A DNA stretch of 33,777 nucleotides from an uncultured beta proteobacterium. GTDB taxonomy: Bacteria; Pseudomonadota; Gammaproteobacteria; Burkholderiales; Burkholderiaceae_C. How positions within the stretch are numbered: the first letter of the stretch is position 1; each line of letters begins with the position of its first letter. This document shows positions 14,422-22,910 of the stretch, in pieces. Below the pieces are notes generated by a model, which worked only from the letters and a program-made list of their open reading frames with translations, did no database searches and was not told where the DNA came from. The stretch is taken from positions 1 through 33,777 of the forward strand of contig CAINUX010000144.1 of the NCBI GenBank assembly GCA_903853895.1. Direction: 5' to 3'. The translations under genes and the position numbers were made by a program.

Positions 14422-16499
14422 CCACGTCGCTCAAATCCTTGCAACAGTGGTTCGGCACAAACACCACCCTGATCCAGGGCGCTTCGGCGCCCATGCTGGT
14501 TGTCGCCATCCTCGCCATGATGGTGCTGCCTTTGCCGCCACTGTTGCTAGACGCATTCTTCACCATCAACATTGCGGTCGCACTGATGGTCATGATGGTG
14601 GCCGCCTACATGATCCGACCGCTGGACTTTGCCGCGTTTCCGTCAGTTCTGCTGCTGACAACCCTCATGCGCTTGTCGCTCAACGTCGCATCAACCCGTG
14701 TGGTATTGCTGGAGGGCCATACTGGCCCCGGAGCGGCGGGTGCCGTCATTGAGGCATTTGGACACTTCCTGATCGGCGGTAACTTTGCGGTCGGACTGAT
14801 CGTTTTCGCCATCTTGGTGGTGATCAACTTTGTCGTCGTGACCAAGGGTTCTGAACGCATTGCGGAGGTCTCCGCGCGCTTCACCTTGGACGCCATGCCC
14901 GGCAAACAAATGGCTGTGGATGCAGACTTGAATGCAGGCCTGATTGATGAAAAGGAAGCCAAACGCCGTCGAGCCGAAGTCGGAGAAGAAGCTGAATTTT
15001 TCGGATCGATGGACGGTGCATCCAAGTTTGTGCGGGGCGATGCCGTTGCAGGCATATTGATTTTGTTGATCAATATTTTTGGCGGCTTTGCCATCGGTAT
15101 CCTGCAACATGATTTGACTGCTTCGCAAGCCGCCAACACCTACATTCTGCTGGCCGTTGGCGATGCCCTCGTCGCACAAATTCCAGGACTCCTGATTTCC
15201 GTGGCCGCAGCCATGGTGGTGTCACGGGTTGGCAAGGAGCACGACATCGGTAAGCAGATTGTCGGCCAGATGTTTGTCTCTCCTAAGGTCCTGGGAATCA
15301 CCGCGGTCATCATGTTCATCTTGGGCGTCATTCCCAATATGCCGCACTTCGTATTTTTGACCATCGCATCGATCCTGGCCTACGGCGCATGGGTATTGGC
15401 CCACAAGCCCCCACCCGTTGATCCACAAACGCTGGTCGCTCCCGTTGCGACCGACGGAGAAGCATCGTGGGACGACCTCCAACCGGTTGACCAACTGGGC
15501 CTGGAGCTGGGGTACCGACTCATTGCGCTGGTCGACAAGACCCGCCAGGGTGATTTGCTGACACGCATCAAAGGGGTACGGCGCAAGTTTGCACAAGAAG
15601 TCGGATTCCTGCCGCCACCAGTTCATGTGCGCGACAACCTGGAACTCAAGCCCAGCGCTTACCGCATCACCCTGCGTGGCGTCATTGTTGGTGAAGGCGA
15701 AGCGTTCCCGGGCATGTATCTCGCGATCAATCCCGGCGGCATCACCACTCCGCTGATTGGCACAGCAACCACCGACCCTGCGTTTGGGCTCCCTGCTCAC
15801 TGGATTGACGAACAACAAAAGGAAACGGCGCAAATGGTCGGGTTTACCGTTGTTGATTCAGAGACTGTCATGGCCACCCATTTGTCACACTTGATGCAGG
15901 TCCAAGCATCCAAATTGCTGAGTCGGACAGAGACCCAACAACTGGTGGAACACGTTGCCAAACTGGCTCCCAAACTGATTGAAGAAGTGGTTCCTAAAAT
16001 GGTTTCCATTGCCGTTTTCCAGAAAGTGCTGCAGCTGCTGCTGGATGAGTCGGTTCACATCCGCGATATCCGCACCATCATCGAATCGATCGCCGAACAC
16101 GCAGGCTCTACGCTCGACCCCGCTGAATTGGCACGCAGGGTTCGTGTCGCCCTCTCACCCGCCATCGTGCAACAAATCTACGGGCCGACTCGCGAGTTGA
16201 ACGTGATTGCCATTGACCCAGGCCTTGAGCGCCTGTTGGTTCAAGCATTGGGCAGTACTTCCGGGCCTGCTTTGGACCCTGGCGTTGCCGAGATGCTGAC
16301 ACGTAGCGCCGCCGAAACAGCCATGAAGCAGGAAGAAGTCGGCGTGCCTGCTTGCCTGCTGGTTCCAGACCAAATTCGCAGCGCCATTGCACGTCTCGTG
16401 CGCCGCGTCGCGCCTCGCCTGCAAGTGCTTGCTCATAGTGAAATTCCTGAAACCCACACCATCCGCATCGGTCCGATCCTCAGAGGCGCATCATCATGA
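14418..16499 (+). CDS. flhA: Flagellar export gate protein FlhA
   Basis: FlhA forms the nonameric export gate; its cytoplasmic ring docks chaperone-substrate complexes such as FliS-flagellin and FliT-FliD. The 693-residue product (Salmonella 692) has about eight N-terminal membrane segments and the family signature RIAEVSARFTLD, followed by MPGKQMAVDADLNAG. A large cytoplasmic domain extends from about residue 350. It overlaps flhB upstream and flhF downstream by 4 bp each (ATGA), so the three are translationally coupled. Confidence 0.97.
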   Translation: MTTSLKSLQQWFGTNTTLIQGASAPMLVVAILAMMVLPLPPLLLDAFFTINIAVALMVMMVAAYMIRPLDFAAFPSVLLLTTLMRLSLNVASTRVVLLEGHTGPGAAGAVIEAFGHFLIGGNFAVGLIVFAILVVINFVVVTKGSERIAEVSARFTLDAMPGKQMAVDADLNAGLIDEKEAKRRRAEVGEEAEFFGSMDGASKFVRGDAVAGILILLINIFGGFAIGILQHDLTASQAANTYILLAVGDALVAQIPGLLISVAAAMVVSRVGKEHDIGKQIVGQMFVSPKVLGITAVIMFILGVIPNMPHFVFLTIASILAYGAWVLAHKPPPVDPQTLVAPVATDGEASWDDLQPVDQLGLELGYRLIALVDKTRQGDLLTRIKGVRRKFAQEVGFLPPPVHVRDNLELKPSAYRITLRGVIVGEGEAFPGMYLAINPGGITTPLIGTATTDPAFGLPAHWIDEQQKETAQMVGFTVVDSETVMATHLSHLMQVQASKLLSRTETQQLVEHVAKLAPKLIEEVVPKMVSIAVFQKVLQLLLDESVHIRDIRTIIESIAEHAGSTLDPAELARRVRVALSPAIVQQIYGPTRELNVIAIDPGLERLLVQALGSTSGPALDPGVAEMLTRSAAETAMKQEEVGVPACLLVPDQIRSAIARLVRRVAPRLQVLAHSEIPETHTIRIGPILRGASS

Positions 16500-17935
16500 A
16501 CATCCAACGCTTTACCGCACCCACGTCTCGTGAAGCCCTCGCCAAGGCACGCATGACGTTTGGGGAGAGCACGCTGATCCTGTCCAATCGGCCCACCGAA
16601 AATGGCGTAGAGGTCGTCGCCACCGCCGAAGACACGCTGGCCGCCCTTGACAAAATGCAAAGCAGCCCGATTCAGAAGCCAGCTGGCAATGGTCCAATCC
16701 GCAAACCAAGCCCTACCTACCAAGACGCATCCACGAAAGTGGAAGACGACGCCGCTCAGTTGGCGATGAGCACGCTGTCGTTTCAAGACTATGTGCGCGA
16801 ACGCATGTTGCGCAAACGGCACGAAACGACCGCAGAACAAACCACTGAGCACGCATCCCAGGACCTGCTATCGGAGCGCGCACGCAGCCAGTCGTCAGAC
16901 CGACAATTGGTGAAAAAAGAAGCGCTAACAGTGAAGGCCGAGCCACCCCGCAAGGCACAACCGGCGCAATTGTCTGCGCTCCCGCTTCCCCAGGGCATCG
17001 TCGATGAGCTGCACGCCATGAGGGAAATGATGGAGGACCGGTTCAACACGCTGGCATGGCTGGGGCAGGCCCGACAGAACCCGATCCAGGCCAACCTGAT
17101 GCTCAAGCTCATTCGCTCGGGCTACTCTCCCAATCTCTCTCGAACCATTCTGGAGAGAATGCCTGAGGAAATGAACGCGGCGGAATCCGTCCACTGGGTC
17201 ATGGACGTACTGGAACGCAATCTCAAGACTGACGCCGAAGGCCCCCTCCTTCAGGAAGAAGGGGGCGTGTTTGCCCTGATTGGCGCCACCGGCGTCGGCA
17301 AGACCACAACTACAGCCAAGCTCGCAGGACTGTGCGCTAGAACGCATGGTGTTGGCAGCGTCGGACTGATCACTTTGGACACCTACCGAATTGGCGCGCA
17401 CGAGCAGTTGCGGGCCTACGGCAAGATGCTTGGCGTCGTGGCGCATCTGGCGCACGATCGCGTCGCATTACAAGACTTGCTGGGTCTGCTGTCCAACAAA
17501 AAGATGGTTCTGATCGACACGACGGGCCTGGCCCCGAGAGATCCGCGCAAACGCGAATTGATGGAGCTGCTCGACTTGCCCAACGTGAAGCGGCTCCTGG
17601 TATTGAACGCCGGAAGCCATGGAGACACACTGGACGAAACAGTCTCGGCATTCAAGTCGGCCGGCCCGCAACACACCATTCTGTCCAAAACCGACGAGAC
17701 GGTGAAACTAGGGCCGGCAATTGATGCCGCGATTCGGAACCAGCTGGTTCTTCGGGGAATTACTACGGGTCAAAGGGTACCCGAGGATTGGGAAACTGCC
17801 AACGCGTCGAAACTGGTGCGCACATCCATGCGAACGGCTGGCATTTCCGCCTTTGATCCCAAGGTCAGCGATCTGGGTTTTTACTTCGGCCAGCCGACGA
17901 GCCAAACCTCGGTCAAGGGGCGCCTGGATGCTTGA
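16496..17935 (+). CDS. flhF: Flagellar SRP-type GTPase FlhF
   Basis: FlhF is a membrane-associated GTPase that sets where and when flagella assemble, mostly at a pole. The 479-residue product has an N-terminal B domain (MNIQRFTAPTSREALAKARMTFG), a variable linker rich in Gln/Glu/Ser, and the NG domain. The P-loop GATGVGKTT spans residues 263-271 (K269), DTYRIGAHEQLRAY follows, and DTTGL lies at 341-345. The G4 motif reads SKTDE instead of the usual TKLDE. It overlaps flhA by 4 bp and the flhG-like gene by 8 bp. Presence of flhF suggests polar or otherwise positioned flagella. Confidence 0.96.
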   Translation: MNIQRFTAPTSREALAKARMTFGESTLILSNRPTENGVEVVATAEDTLAALDKMQSSPIQKPAGNGPIRKPSPTYQDASTKVEDDAAQLAMSTLSFQDYVRERMLRKRHETTAEQTTEHASQDLLSERARSQSSDRQLVKKEALTVKAEPPRKAQPAQLSALPLPQGIVDELHAMREMMEDRFNTLAWLGQARQNPIQANLMLKLIRSGYSPNLSRTILERMPEEMNAAESVHWVMDVLERNLKTDAEGPLLQEEGGVFALIGATGVGKTTTTAKLAGLCARTHGVGSVGLITLDTYRIGAHEQLRAYGKMLGVVAHLAHDRVALQDLLGLLSNKKMVLIDTTGLAPRDPRKRELMELLDLPNVKRLLVLNAGSHGDTLDETVSAFKSAGPQHTILSKTDETVKLGPAIDAAIRNQLVLRGITTGQRVPEDWETANASKLVRTSMRTAGISAFDPKVSDLGFYFGQPTSQTSVKGRLDA

Positions 17936-18734
17936 ACAATTCACCAATCAAGCCTCGGGACTCCTGGGACTATGTTCCCAGTCGGGACCTCGCATGATCG
18001 CCGTCGTTCACCATGGTGACGAACAGGCGGAATTGCCAATGTTGTGGCAGCTTTGTCTGACGCTTGTGAATTTTGGCTATTCCGTCACCGTATTGGACGC
18101 AACCACTGAAGAGTCAACCGCAAATCCGGGCCTGGACCAGCTTCTGGAGGACTCTCACTGGCATGGTGACGACACCCCTGATGCCCCCGCTTGGGCCGTC
18201 CTGCCTTCTGCAAAAGGGGTTGAAAGGCTGTGCTCCACACCCGCTGGTGGTTATCCAAATCTTCACCAACTGGGTCGTCTATTGCCAAGTGATGGCATCA
18301 TCATCCTCTACTGCAGGGTTGAATCCATGATTGCGCTGATCAGCGAGCGCCTACTCGAGCCTTTGCTCGCCGTGTCGCCAGCAAGGACATCCTTGTTGAC
18401 CAGCTACATTGCGCTCAAACGATTGTTGATAACTGGCAATCTTAAGCCTACCATCGTCAATATGATTCAGGATCAGGACCTCTCCTCGCCAAGCGTTGCC
18501 CAACCCGTATCCGCGGGTTTGAGCGAATGTGCCAAGAGATTTCTCAATTTTGATGCCGCGACGTTTGACATCACGGAACAGCACGGTGAAGCCCATCCCA
18601 ATGGGGACATTCAGCGATTGGCTCTGCGAATGCTTGAGCGTTCGGCTCCGCTGAGTGCAAAATATGTACCGATGGGTCGCGCTCCCCTGGCGGTGCCTTC
18701 TGGCCATTCAGGTCAATTCGCAAGGAGTCATTGA
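17928..18734 (+). CDS. flhG: FlhG-like protein, degenerate MinD/ParA fold without P-loop
   Basis: This 268-residue protein sits where flhG (fleN, ylxH) is expected, between flhF and fliA. Real FlhG is a MinD-type ATPase that counts flagella and stimulates the FlhF GTPase through an N-terminal DQAxxLR motif. Here the N-terminus reads NQASGLLGL (residues 7-15), close to that motif. The region that aligns with the deviant Walker A motif (KGGVGKT) reads HHGDEQAEL at residues 28-36, so the lysines and glycines are gone. The beta-strands around it (RMIAVV and YSVTVLDATTEE) remain. It probably cannot bind ATP in the normal way. ATG 17928 is chosen because it gives this N-terminus; the frame is open further upstream inside flhF. 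The stop overlaps fliA by one base (TGATG). Confidence 0.7.
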   Translation: MLEQFTNQASGLLGLCSQSGPRMIAVVHHGDEQAELPMLWQLCLTLVNFGYSVTVLDATTEESTANPGLDQLLEDSHWHGDDTPDAPAWAVLPSAKGVERLCSTPAGGYPNLHQLGRLLPSDGIIILYCRVESMIALISERLLEPLLAVSPARTSLLTSYIALKRLLITGNLKPTIVNMIQDQDLSSPSVAQPVSAGLSECAKRFLNFDAATFDITEQHGEAHPNGDIQRLALRMLERSAPLSAKYVPMGRAPLAVPSGHSGQFARSH

Positions 18735-19450
18735 TGTACACCGTGAAGGGCCAGTTGGATCGCTCTGCGCTTATCAAGCAATACCAGCCCCTGGTCCGCA
18801 AATTAGCCCATTACATGATGGCAAAACTCCCTCCCAGCGTGGAGGTGGACGACCTGATTCAGGTCGGTCTGATTGGGTTGGCCGATGCACTGTCGCGCTA
18901 CGAAGCATCCCAAGGCGTCCAGTTCGAGACCTTTGCCACCCAACGCATTCGGGGCGCCATGCTGGATGAACTCCGCGGGAATGACTGGATGTCGCGTGGA
19001 TCCCGCAAGAGCCAAAAGGAAATTGAATCGACCATGCGGCGCCTGGAACATCGACTGGGCCGCAGTCCCATTGAGTCAGAGATTGCCGCAGAAATGGGCC
19101 TGAGCCTGCCTGACTACCAAAGCCTGCTGGGCAAGGTACGTGGGACACAACTGGTGTACCTTGAAGACATGGCGCGCAGCAGTGAAGACGACGACAATTT
19201 CTTGGATCGCCATGTGGCCGACACCGATGCTGACCCCATGAATATGCTGCGGGACCATCGGCTGCGCGAGTCGCTGGTGGCTGCGATCAAGGGTCTCCCT
19301 GACCGTGAACAATACATCATGAGCATGTACTACGAACAGGACATGAACCTCAAGGAGATAGCTGCAGTACTGGACGTCACCGAGTCACGGGTCTGTCAGT
19401 TGCACAGCCAGTCCATTGCCCGCTTGCGGGCAAAAATGCGTTCGCATTGA
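18734..19450 (+). CDS. fliA: Flagellar sigma factor FliA (sigma-28)
   Basis: FliA directs RNA polymerase to late flagellar promoters. The 238-residue product (Salmonella 239) has region 2 with LVRKLAHYMMAKLPPSVEVDDLIQVGLIGL and FETFATQRIRGAMLDELR, region 3 (SRKSQKEIESTMRRLEHRLGRSP), and region 4 with the helix-turn-helix NLKEIAAVLDVTESRVCQLHSQSIARL. ATG 18734 is chosen over the in-frame TTG at 18731 because AAGGAG at 18722-18727 is ideally spaced. It is the last gene of the flhB-A-F-G-fliA run. The convergent flgN gene ends 42 bp away. Confidence 0.97.
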   Translation: MYTVKGQLDRSALIKQYQPLVRKLAHYMMAKLPPSVEVDDLIQVGLIGLADALSRYEASQGVQFETFATQRIRGAMLDELRGNDWMSRGSRKSQKEIESTMRRLEHRLGRSPIESEIAAEMGLSLPDYQSLLGKVRGTQLVYLEDMARSSEDDDNFLDRHVADTDADPMNMLRDHRLRESLVAAIKGLPDREQYIMSMYYEQDMNLKEIAAVLDVTESRVCQLHSQSIARLRAKMRSH

Positions 19451-19487
19451 TCGCTCTTAGCAACCGCAGACAAGGACCGCTAAGCGA
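19451..19487. terminator. Inverted repeat between convergent fliA and flgN
   Basis: TCGCTCTTAGC pairs with GCTAAGCGA, with a 2-nt bulge and a 17-nt loop. It occupies almost all of the 42-bp gap between the two convergent genes. It lacks T-tracts, so a role as a two-way terminator is tentative. Confidence 0.35.
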
Positions 19488-19492
19488 ATGAC

Positions 19493-19873
19493 TCAGGCCG
19501 AGAGAAACGAAAAAGAACCCGACTGACGCACGGGACTGCCGTAAGCCCCTCCTGTTGCATAGGTCGCCTTGTCTCGGGTCGCAGGAAGCACGATTTCCAG
19601 TCCACGCTCGGTGTATGCCAACTGGCGCAATAGTCCTTCACGCAGCATTGCGATCCCTGAGGCTATTGCCTTGACTTTTTGTGTTCGACTGGGAATGTCC
19701 AGCTGGCCCAGTCCGGCTTCTCCAGCCATTTGACTGAACTCGACGGTTAGCCGCTGAAGCGCCGAGCCACCGACCTGCAGTTCGGCCACGTTGCCACTCA
19801 GCAGACTTGCCTGCAACGCGTGGCATTGCGATTCAAGCTGTTCGAGTTGGATGTCCAGATGAGAAATTGACAT
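19493..19873 (-). CDS. flgN: FlgN-like chaperone for hook-filament junction proteins
   Basis: A 126-residue helical protein directly downstream of flgM, the standard place of flgN. FlgN binds the junction proteins FlgK and FlgL (both encoded in this window) before export. The N-terminal half is amphipathic helix (LDIQLEQLESQCHALQASLLSGNVAELQ) and the middle reads ALQRLTVEFSQM. Sequence conservation in this family is low, so the assignment leans on size, helicity and position. The C-terminus is Gly/Ser-rich. Confidence 0.68.
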   Translation of the reverse strand: MSISHLDIQLEQLESQCHALQASLLSGNVAELQVGGSALQRLTVEFSQMAGEAGLGQLDIPSRTQKVKAIASGIAMLREGLLRQLAYTERGLEIVLPATRDKATYATGGAYGSPVRQSGSFSFLSA

Positions 19874-19918
19874 ATCAGGGCCTTCGCAAAAATGGAGCTG
19901 CGCGGCCCAATACCACCC

Positions 19919-20251
19919 TCAGCGGGTTGTTCGATTGAGCATTTCCTGCGCATTGGACAAGAGTTTGTCGGCAATAGCTTCGGGATTGACTACATAGGAG
20001 CCATCCTCGATTGCCGAACGCACGGCAGCGACCTTTTGGGTGTCGATGTCTGCCGCTTCGCCCCGGCCAGCCCTCTCCAACCCCCTGGCCAACGTAGAGA
20101 CGGTTACCGCCACTCCAGCGGCGCGCGTGCCTTGCGCGGCGTTCGTCGAGGCCGCTGTACTCGCATTGGCTCCCTGCGCTGCTTTTTGGGCTGCTGCAGC
20201 ATTGCCGTTGTGGACTTGAATCGAATTGTCTGACGGTTGACCGATTTTCAT
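19919..20251 (-). CDS. flgM: Anti-sigma-28 factor FlgM
   Basis: FlgM holds FliA inactive until the hook is finished, then leaves through the export channel, which releases sigma-28. The 110-residue protein starts with MKIGQPSD, has an Ala/Asn/Gln-rich, probably disordered middle, and ends with the sigma-binding helices (DTQKVAAVRSAIEDGSYVVNPEAIADKLL). ATG 20251 is preferred over an ATG six codons upstream because it matches the family N-terminus and has GGAG about 7 nt away. A near-perfect sigma-28 promoter at 20294-20320 gives the usual feedback loop. flgN follows. Confidence 0.93.
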   Translation of the reverse strand: MKIGQPSDNSIQVHNGNAAAAQKAAQGANASTAASTNAAQGTRAAGVAVTVSTLARGLERAGRGEAADIDTQKVAAVRSAIEDGSYVVNPEAIADKLLSNAQEMLNRTTR

Positions 20252-20293
20252 GGGGTTCTCCAAAACCACAATATGTGTAGCCTCGTGCGTATC

Positions 20294-20320
20294 TTATCGG
20301 CCGCATCATGACTGACTTTA
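20294..20320 (-). promoter_or_regulatory. Sigma-28 promoter of flgM-flgN
   Basis: Read on the minus strand: TAAAGTCA (20320-20313), an 11-nt spacer, then GCCGATAA (20301-20294). The -10 box is perfect and the -35 box matches 6 of 8. The predicted leader is about 36 nt. It lies in the gap between flgA and flgM. Confidence 0.88.
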
Positions 20321-20356
20321 GAGAAATTTGCACTGGATTTCGGGTGTAATTGTTGG

Positions 20357-21100
20357 CTACAAGTCAATTTTTACTGTCTTTGTATCCAGCACAACGCCCG
20401 CCGACACCCGGCCGTTCTCCATTCGCACTCTGGCGATCTGCCCCACAACCCCGGCAGAAAGTGCCTGCGCATCGGAGGAAACCTGAAACCCCGGGCCTTG
20501 CGCAACCACGCGAATCTGTGCGCCGGCCTGAAATACTTGTGCAGGCCTGACCATACTCTGGCGCAGCGTCTGACCCATCGTCAATTGGCGGGTCGCAATC
20601 TGACCGACCCACAACGCCCGGTCCCGGATGACCGGACTAGACTCTTCCGCCCAGTTCACCTCTGCCTCCACAACATCGTCCTGTGTAAGCGCCGAGCCGG
20701 CAGCCACAGTCCCCTTGATTACCCAGGCATTGCCAAAGGCATTGACCGTGACTGGCAGCGAAACATTCCAGCGGCTTTGTCCATCGACACAGCGCAGACC
20801 TACCCGCGTGCGCCCCCATAGCTTAGAGCCGGGCGGTAGATAGGGTTCAACATTTCCACACGGCGCCAACTTCAATCGACTGTCCAGGCTTCCAACCTTG
20901 ACATCCAGCCGTAGCCCGCTGGTCCCAACAGGCTGCGAGGCACTAGTCGCGTCACGCAGCCAGTCCTGCGCGATGACCTGAAAATCTGGCCCTACCGCCA
21001 CTTGTGCTTGTGCCAGACCACATGACAGGATGATGCCGAGCGAGCACACTGCTCCAAAAAGCGACAGTGCCACTCTTGATGGATGAAATGCTCTATCCAT
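20357..21100 (-). CDS. flgA: P-ring assembly chaperone FlgA
   Basis: FlgA works in the periplasm to help FlgI form the P ring. The 247-residue product begins with a Sec signal peptide (hydrophobic VALSLFGAVCSLGIILSCGLAQA) and ends with the FlgA/SAF domain (RPAQVFQAGAQIRVVAQGPGFQVSSD and IARVRMENGRVSAGVV). ATG 21100 is preferred over the upstream ATG at 21199 because TAGGAG lies about 6 nt before it and the signal peptide then starts correctly. It is divergent from the flgB operon and upstream of flgM in the same direction, the common flgMA/flgB arrangement. Confidence 0.93.
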   Translation of the reverse strand: MDRAFHPSRVALSLFGAVCSLGIILSCGLAQAQVAVGPDFQVIAQDWLRDATSASQPVGTSGLRLDVKVGSLDSRLKLAPCGNVEPYLPPGSKLWGRTRVGLRCVDGQSRWNVSLPVTVNAFGNAWVIKGTVAAGSALTQDDVVEAEVNWAEESSPVIRDRALWVGQIATRQLTMGQTLRQSMVRPAQVFQAGAQIRVVAQGPGFQVSSDAQALSAGVVGQIARVRMENGRVSAGVVLDTKTVKIDL

Positions 21101-21317
21101 GACACAACTCCTACAGTCCAGACAACCGATAGCACCAAGGCGGACCGTAGCCTTGGGCCTGACAACTATAGACAGCCGCTCTGGTTCAAAACCTTGCAAT
21201 TACACGGCTTTACCCCCCGTATTCCTTCGCTAAAAAATTAAAGGTTTTCCCATAATTGCCACACGCCGAACAACCTGGTTCTTCCAGGAGGTTCTCAAAC
21301 CCATTTGGAGGTGATCA

Positions 21318-21749
21318 ATGCTTGCCAATCTAACCAGCTCACTGGACTTCCACTCCAAAGCGCTGGTCCTGCGCGCGGAACGCCAGCGGGTGATTGCCAG
21401 CAACATCGCCAATGCAGATACGCCCGGTTACGCGGGACGCGACGTCAACTTTAAAGACGCCATGGGCGCCGCTACCGGATCAAGTACGCAATTGCGGTCT
21501 TTGACGCCAGCTACGCAGTCCGACAGCACCAGCCATGCGCGCCACATTGCGCTGCAGGCCAGTACGGCCAGTCTGGGTTCTTCTGCTCTTAGCTACACCA
21601 CGCAAACCCAGCCCGCCATGGATGGCAACAGCGTGGACATGGACCGCGAGCGCGCCAATTTTGTCGACAACTCGGTCCGGTACGAAGCCACCCTTCGCTT
21701 CATTAACGGCCAATCCAAGACGCTCTTGAGCGCCATACAGGGCCAGTAA
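21318..21749 (+). CDS. flgB: Flagellar proximal rod protein FlgB
   Basis: FlgB is one of the rod subunits crossing the periplasm. The 143-residue product (Salmonella 138) has the rod/hook N-terminal motif RQRVIASNIANADTPGYAGRDVNF and the C-terminal helix VDMDRERANFVDNSVRYEATLRFINGQ. A very strong ribosome binding site (GGAGGTGAT, 2 nt before the ATG region) precedes it. It is the first gene of the flgBCDEFGHIJKL operon. The 217-bp gap to flgA should hold an FlhDC-dependent promoter; I see no sigma-28 motif there. Confidence 0.95.
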   Translation: MLANLTSSLDFHSKALVLRAERQRVIASNIANADTPGYAGRDVNFKDAMGAATGSSTQLRSLTPATQSDSTSHARHIALQASTASLGSSALSYTTQTQPAMDGNSVDMDRERANFVDNSVRYEATLRFINGQSKTLLSAIQGQ

Positions 21750-21779
21750 CGCTGAAACGAACCGTAGCGGAGCAACACC

Positions 21780-22184
21780 ATGTCCATGTTTTCCATCTTC
21801 AATGTGTCCGGCAGCGCGATCAGTGCGCAGTCGCAACGCCTCAACGTCGTGGCCAGCAATCTGGCGAATGCCGACGCGGTGGCGGGGCCGGATGGGCAGG
21901 GCTACAAAAGTCGGCAGGTGGTTTTTGAGACTGCGCCCATGGGCTCCGAGGCGTCTTCGGGTGTGCGAGTCAATGGTATCCGAGAAAGCAACGAGCCGTT
22001 GCGCAGGGTGCACAACCCATCGCACCCGTCGGCTGACGCCGACGGCTATGTGACCCAATCCAATGTCAATCCTGTCGAAGAGATGGTGAACATGATCTCC
22101 GCATCGCGCTCGTACCAGAACAACGTTGAGGTGATGAACACCGCCAAGACGCTGCTGCTGAAAACCCTGCAAATGGGTCAATAA
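21780..22184 (+). CDS. flgC: Flagellar proximal rod protein FlgC
   Basis: A 134-residue rod subunit, the same length as in Salmonella. It shows ISAQSQRLNVVASNLANADAV near the N-terminus, the DPxHPxAD-like stretch (NPSHPSADADGYV) and the C-terminal NPVEEMVNMISASRSYQNNVEVMNTAK helix shared by rod and hook proteins. CGGAG lies 8 nt before the ATG. It follows flgB by 30 bp. Confidence 0.96.
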   Translation: MSMFSIFNVSGSAISAQSQRLNVVASNLANADAVAGPDGQGYKSRQVVFETAPMGSEASSGVRVNGIRESNEPLRRVHNPSHPSADADGYVTQSNVNPVEEMVNMISASRSYQNNVEVMNTAKTLLLKTLQMGQ

Positions 22185-22201
22185 ACCAATCGGAGTCCAG
22201 C

Positions 22202-22864
22202 ATGGTAGCCACCGTCAACACCACCAGCAGTACCGCGGCAAGTAGCAGTTCAAGCACATCACTGAAATCTGCGGGCCAGACGACAGCCGATGCACAGCAA
22301 GACCGGTTTCTAAAGCTTCTGGTCGCCCAACTGAACAACCAAGACCCCATGAACCCCATGGACAACGCCCAGATGACCAGCCAGATGGCGCAAATCAACA
22401 CCGTTTCTGGCATTCAGCAACTCAACGAAACGATGAAGTCCATGGCCGGCCAGTTCACCTCCATGCAAGTGATGCAAGGCGCGGGAATGATCGGGCACGG
22501 CGTAATGCTGGAGAGCAATACCCTGTCCATAGATGCAGGTAAGGCGCGGGGAGCGATCGACCTGCAAGGCGATGCGTCGAATGTGAGCGTTCAAATCCTG
22601 AGTCCTGGTGGGCAATTGCTGGACACCATCAATCTGGGAGCGCAGTCCGCGGGCCAACACACATTCGAATGGGACGCATCCGGTTATACGGAACAGGCCA
22701 GCCCCATGTTCAAAGTGGTCGCAACCAGCGGCAAACAGGCTGTGACATCCACCGCGCTGGCACAAGACACGATCACATCCATTGGCACCAATGGCGGCAC
22801 CATGACTGTGACGCTCAAAGGCCGCGCGGCCGTCGCCTACGACGCCATCAAAGCCATTTTGTAA
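22202..22864 (+). CDS. flgD: Hook cap protein FlgD
   Basis: FlgD caps the growing hook and is discarded when the hook is finished. The 220-residue product has a Ser/Thr-rich, disordered N-terminus and the conserved segment DRFLKLLVAQLNNQDPMNPMDNAQMTSQMAQ at about residues 36-66. The C-terminal FlgD Tudor-like and Ig-like parts include GGQLLDTINLGAQSAGQHTFEWD. It starts 17 bp after flgC, with CGGAG before the ATG. Confidence 0.95.
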   Translation: MVATVNTTSSTAASSSSSTSLKSAGQTTADAQQDRFLKLLVAQLNNQDPMNPMDNAQMTSQMAQINTVSGIQQLNETMKSMAGQFTSMQVMQGAGMIGHGVMLESNTLSIDAGKARGAIDLQGDASNVSVQILSPGGQLLDTINLGAQSAGQHTFEWDASGYTEQASPMFKVVATSGKQAVTSTALAQDTITSIGTNGGTMTVTLKGRAAVAYDAIKAIL

Positions 22865-22910
22865 GCCATATCCGGCACCACGACCATCGCGTTAACTGAA
22901 GGAATACACC

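Noticed and set aside
14606..15833. Long open frames antisense to flhA
   Set aside because: They are shadows of a highly conserved gene on the other strand.
17721..17927. Upstream extension of the FlhG-like frame into flhF
   Set aside because: It overlaps the conserved end of FlhF by over 200 bp; ATG 17928 gives the expected NQAxxLL N-terminus and the tight overlap typical of this operon.
21101..21317. Sigma-28 promoter for the flgB operon (TAAAGGTT near 21238)
   Set aside because: The -35-like element has no matching -10 box at the right spacing; this operon is normally FlhDC-dependent.
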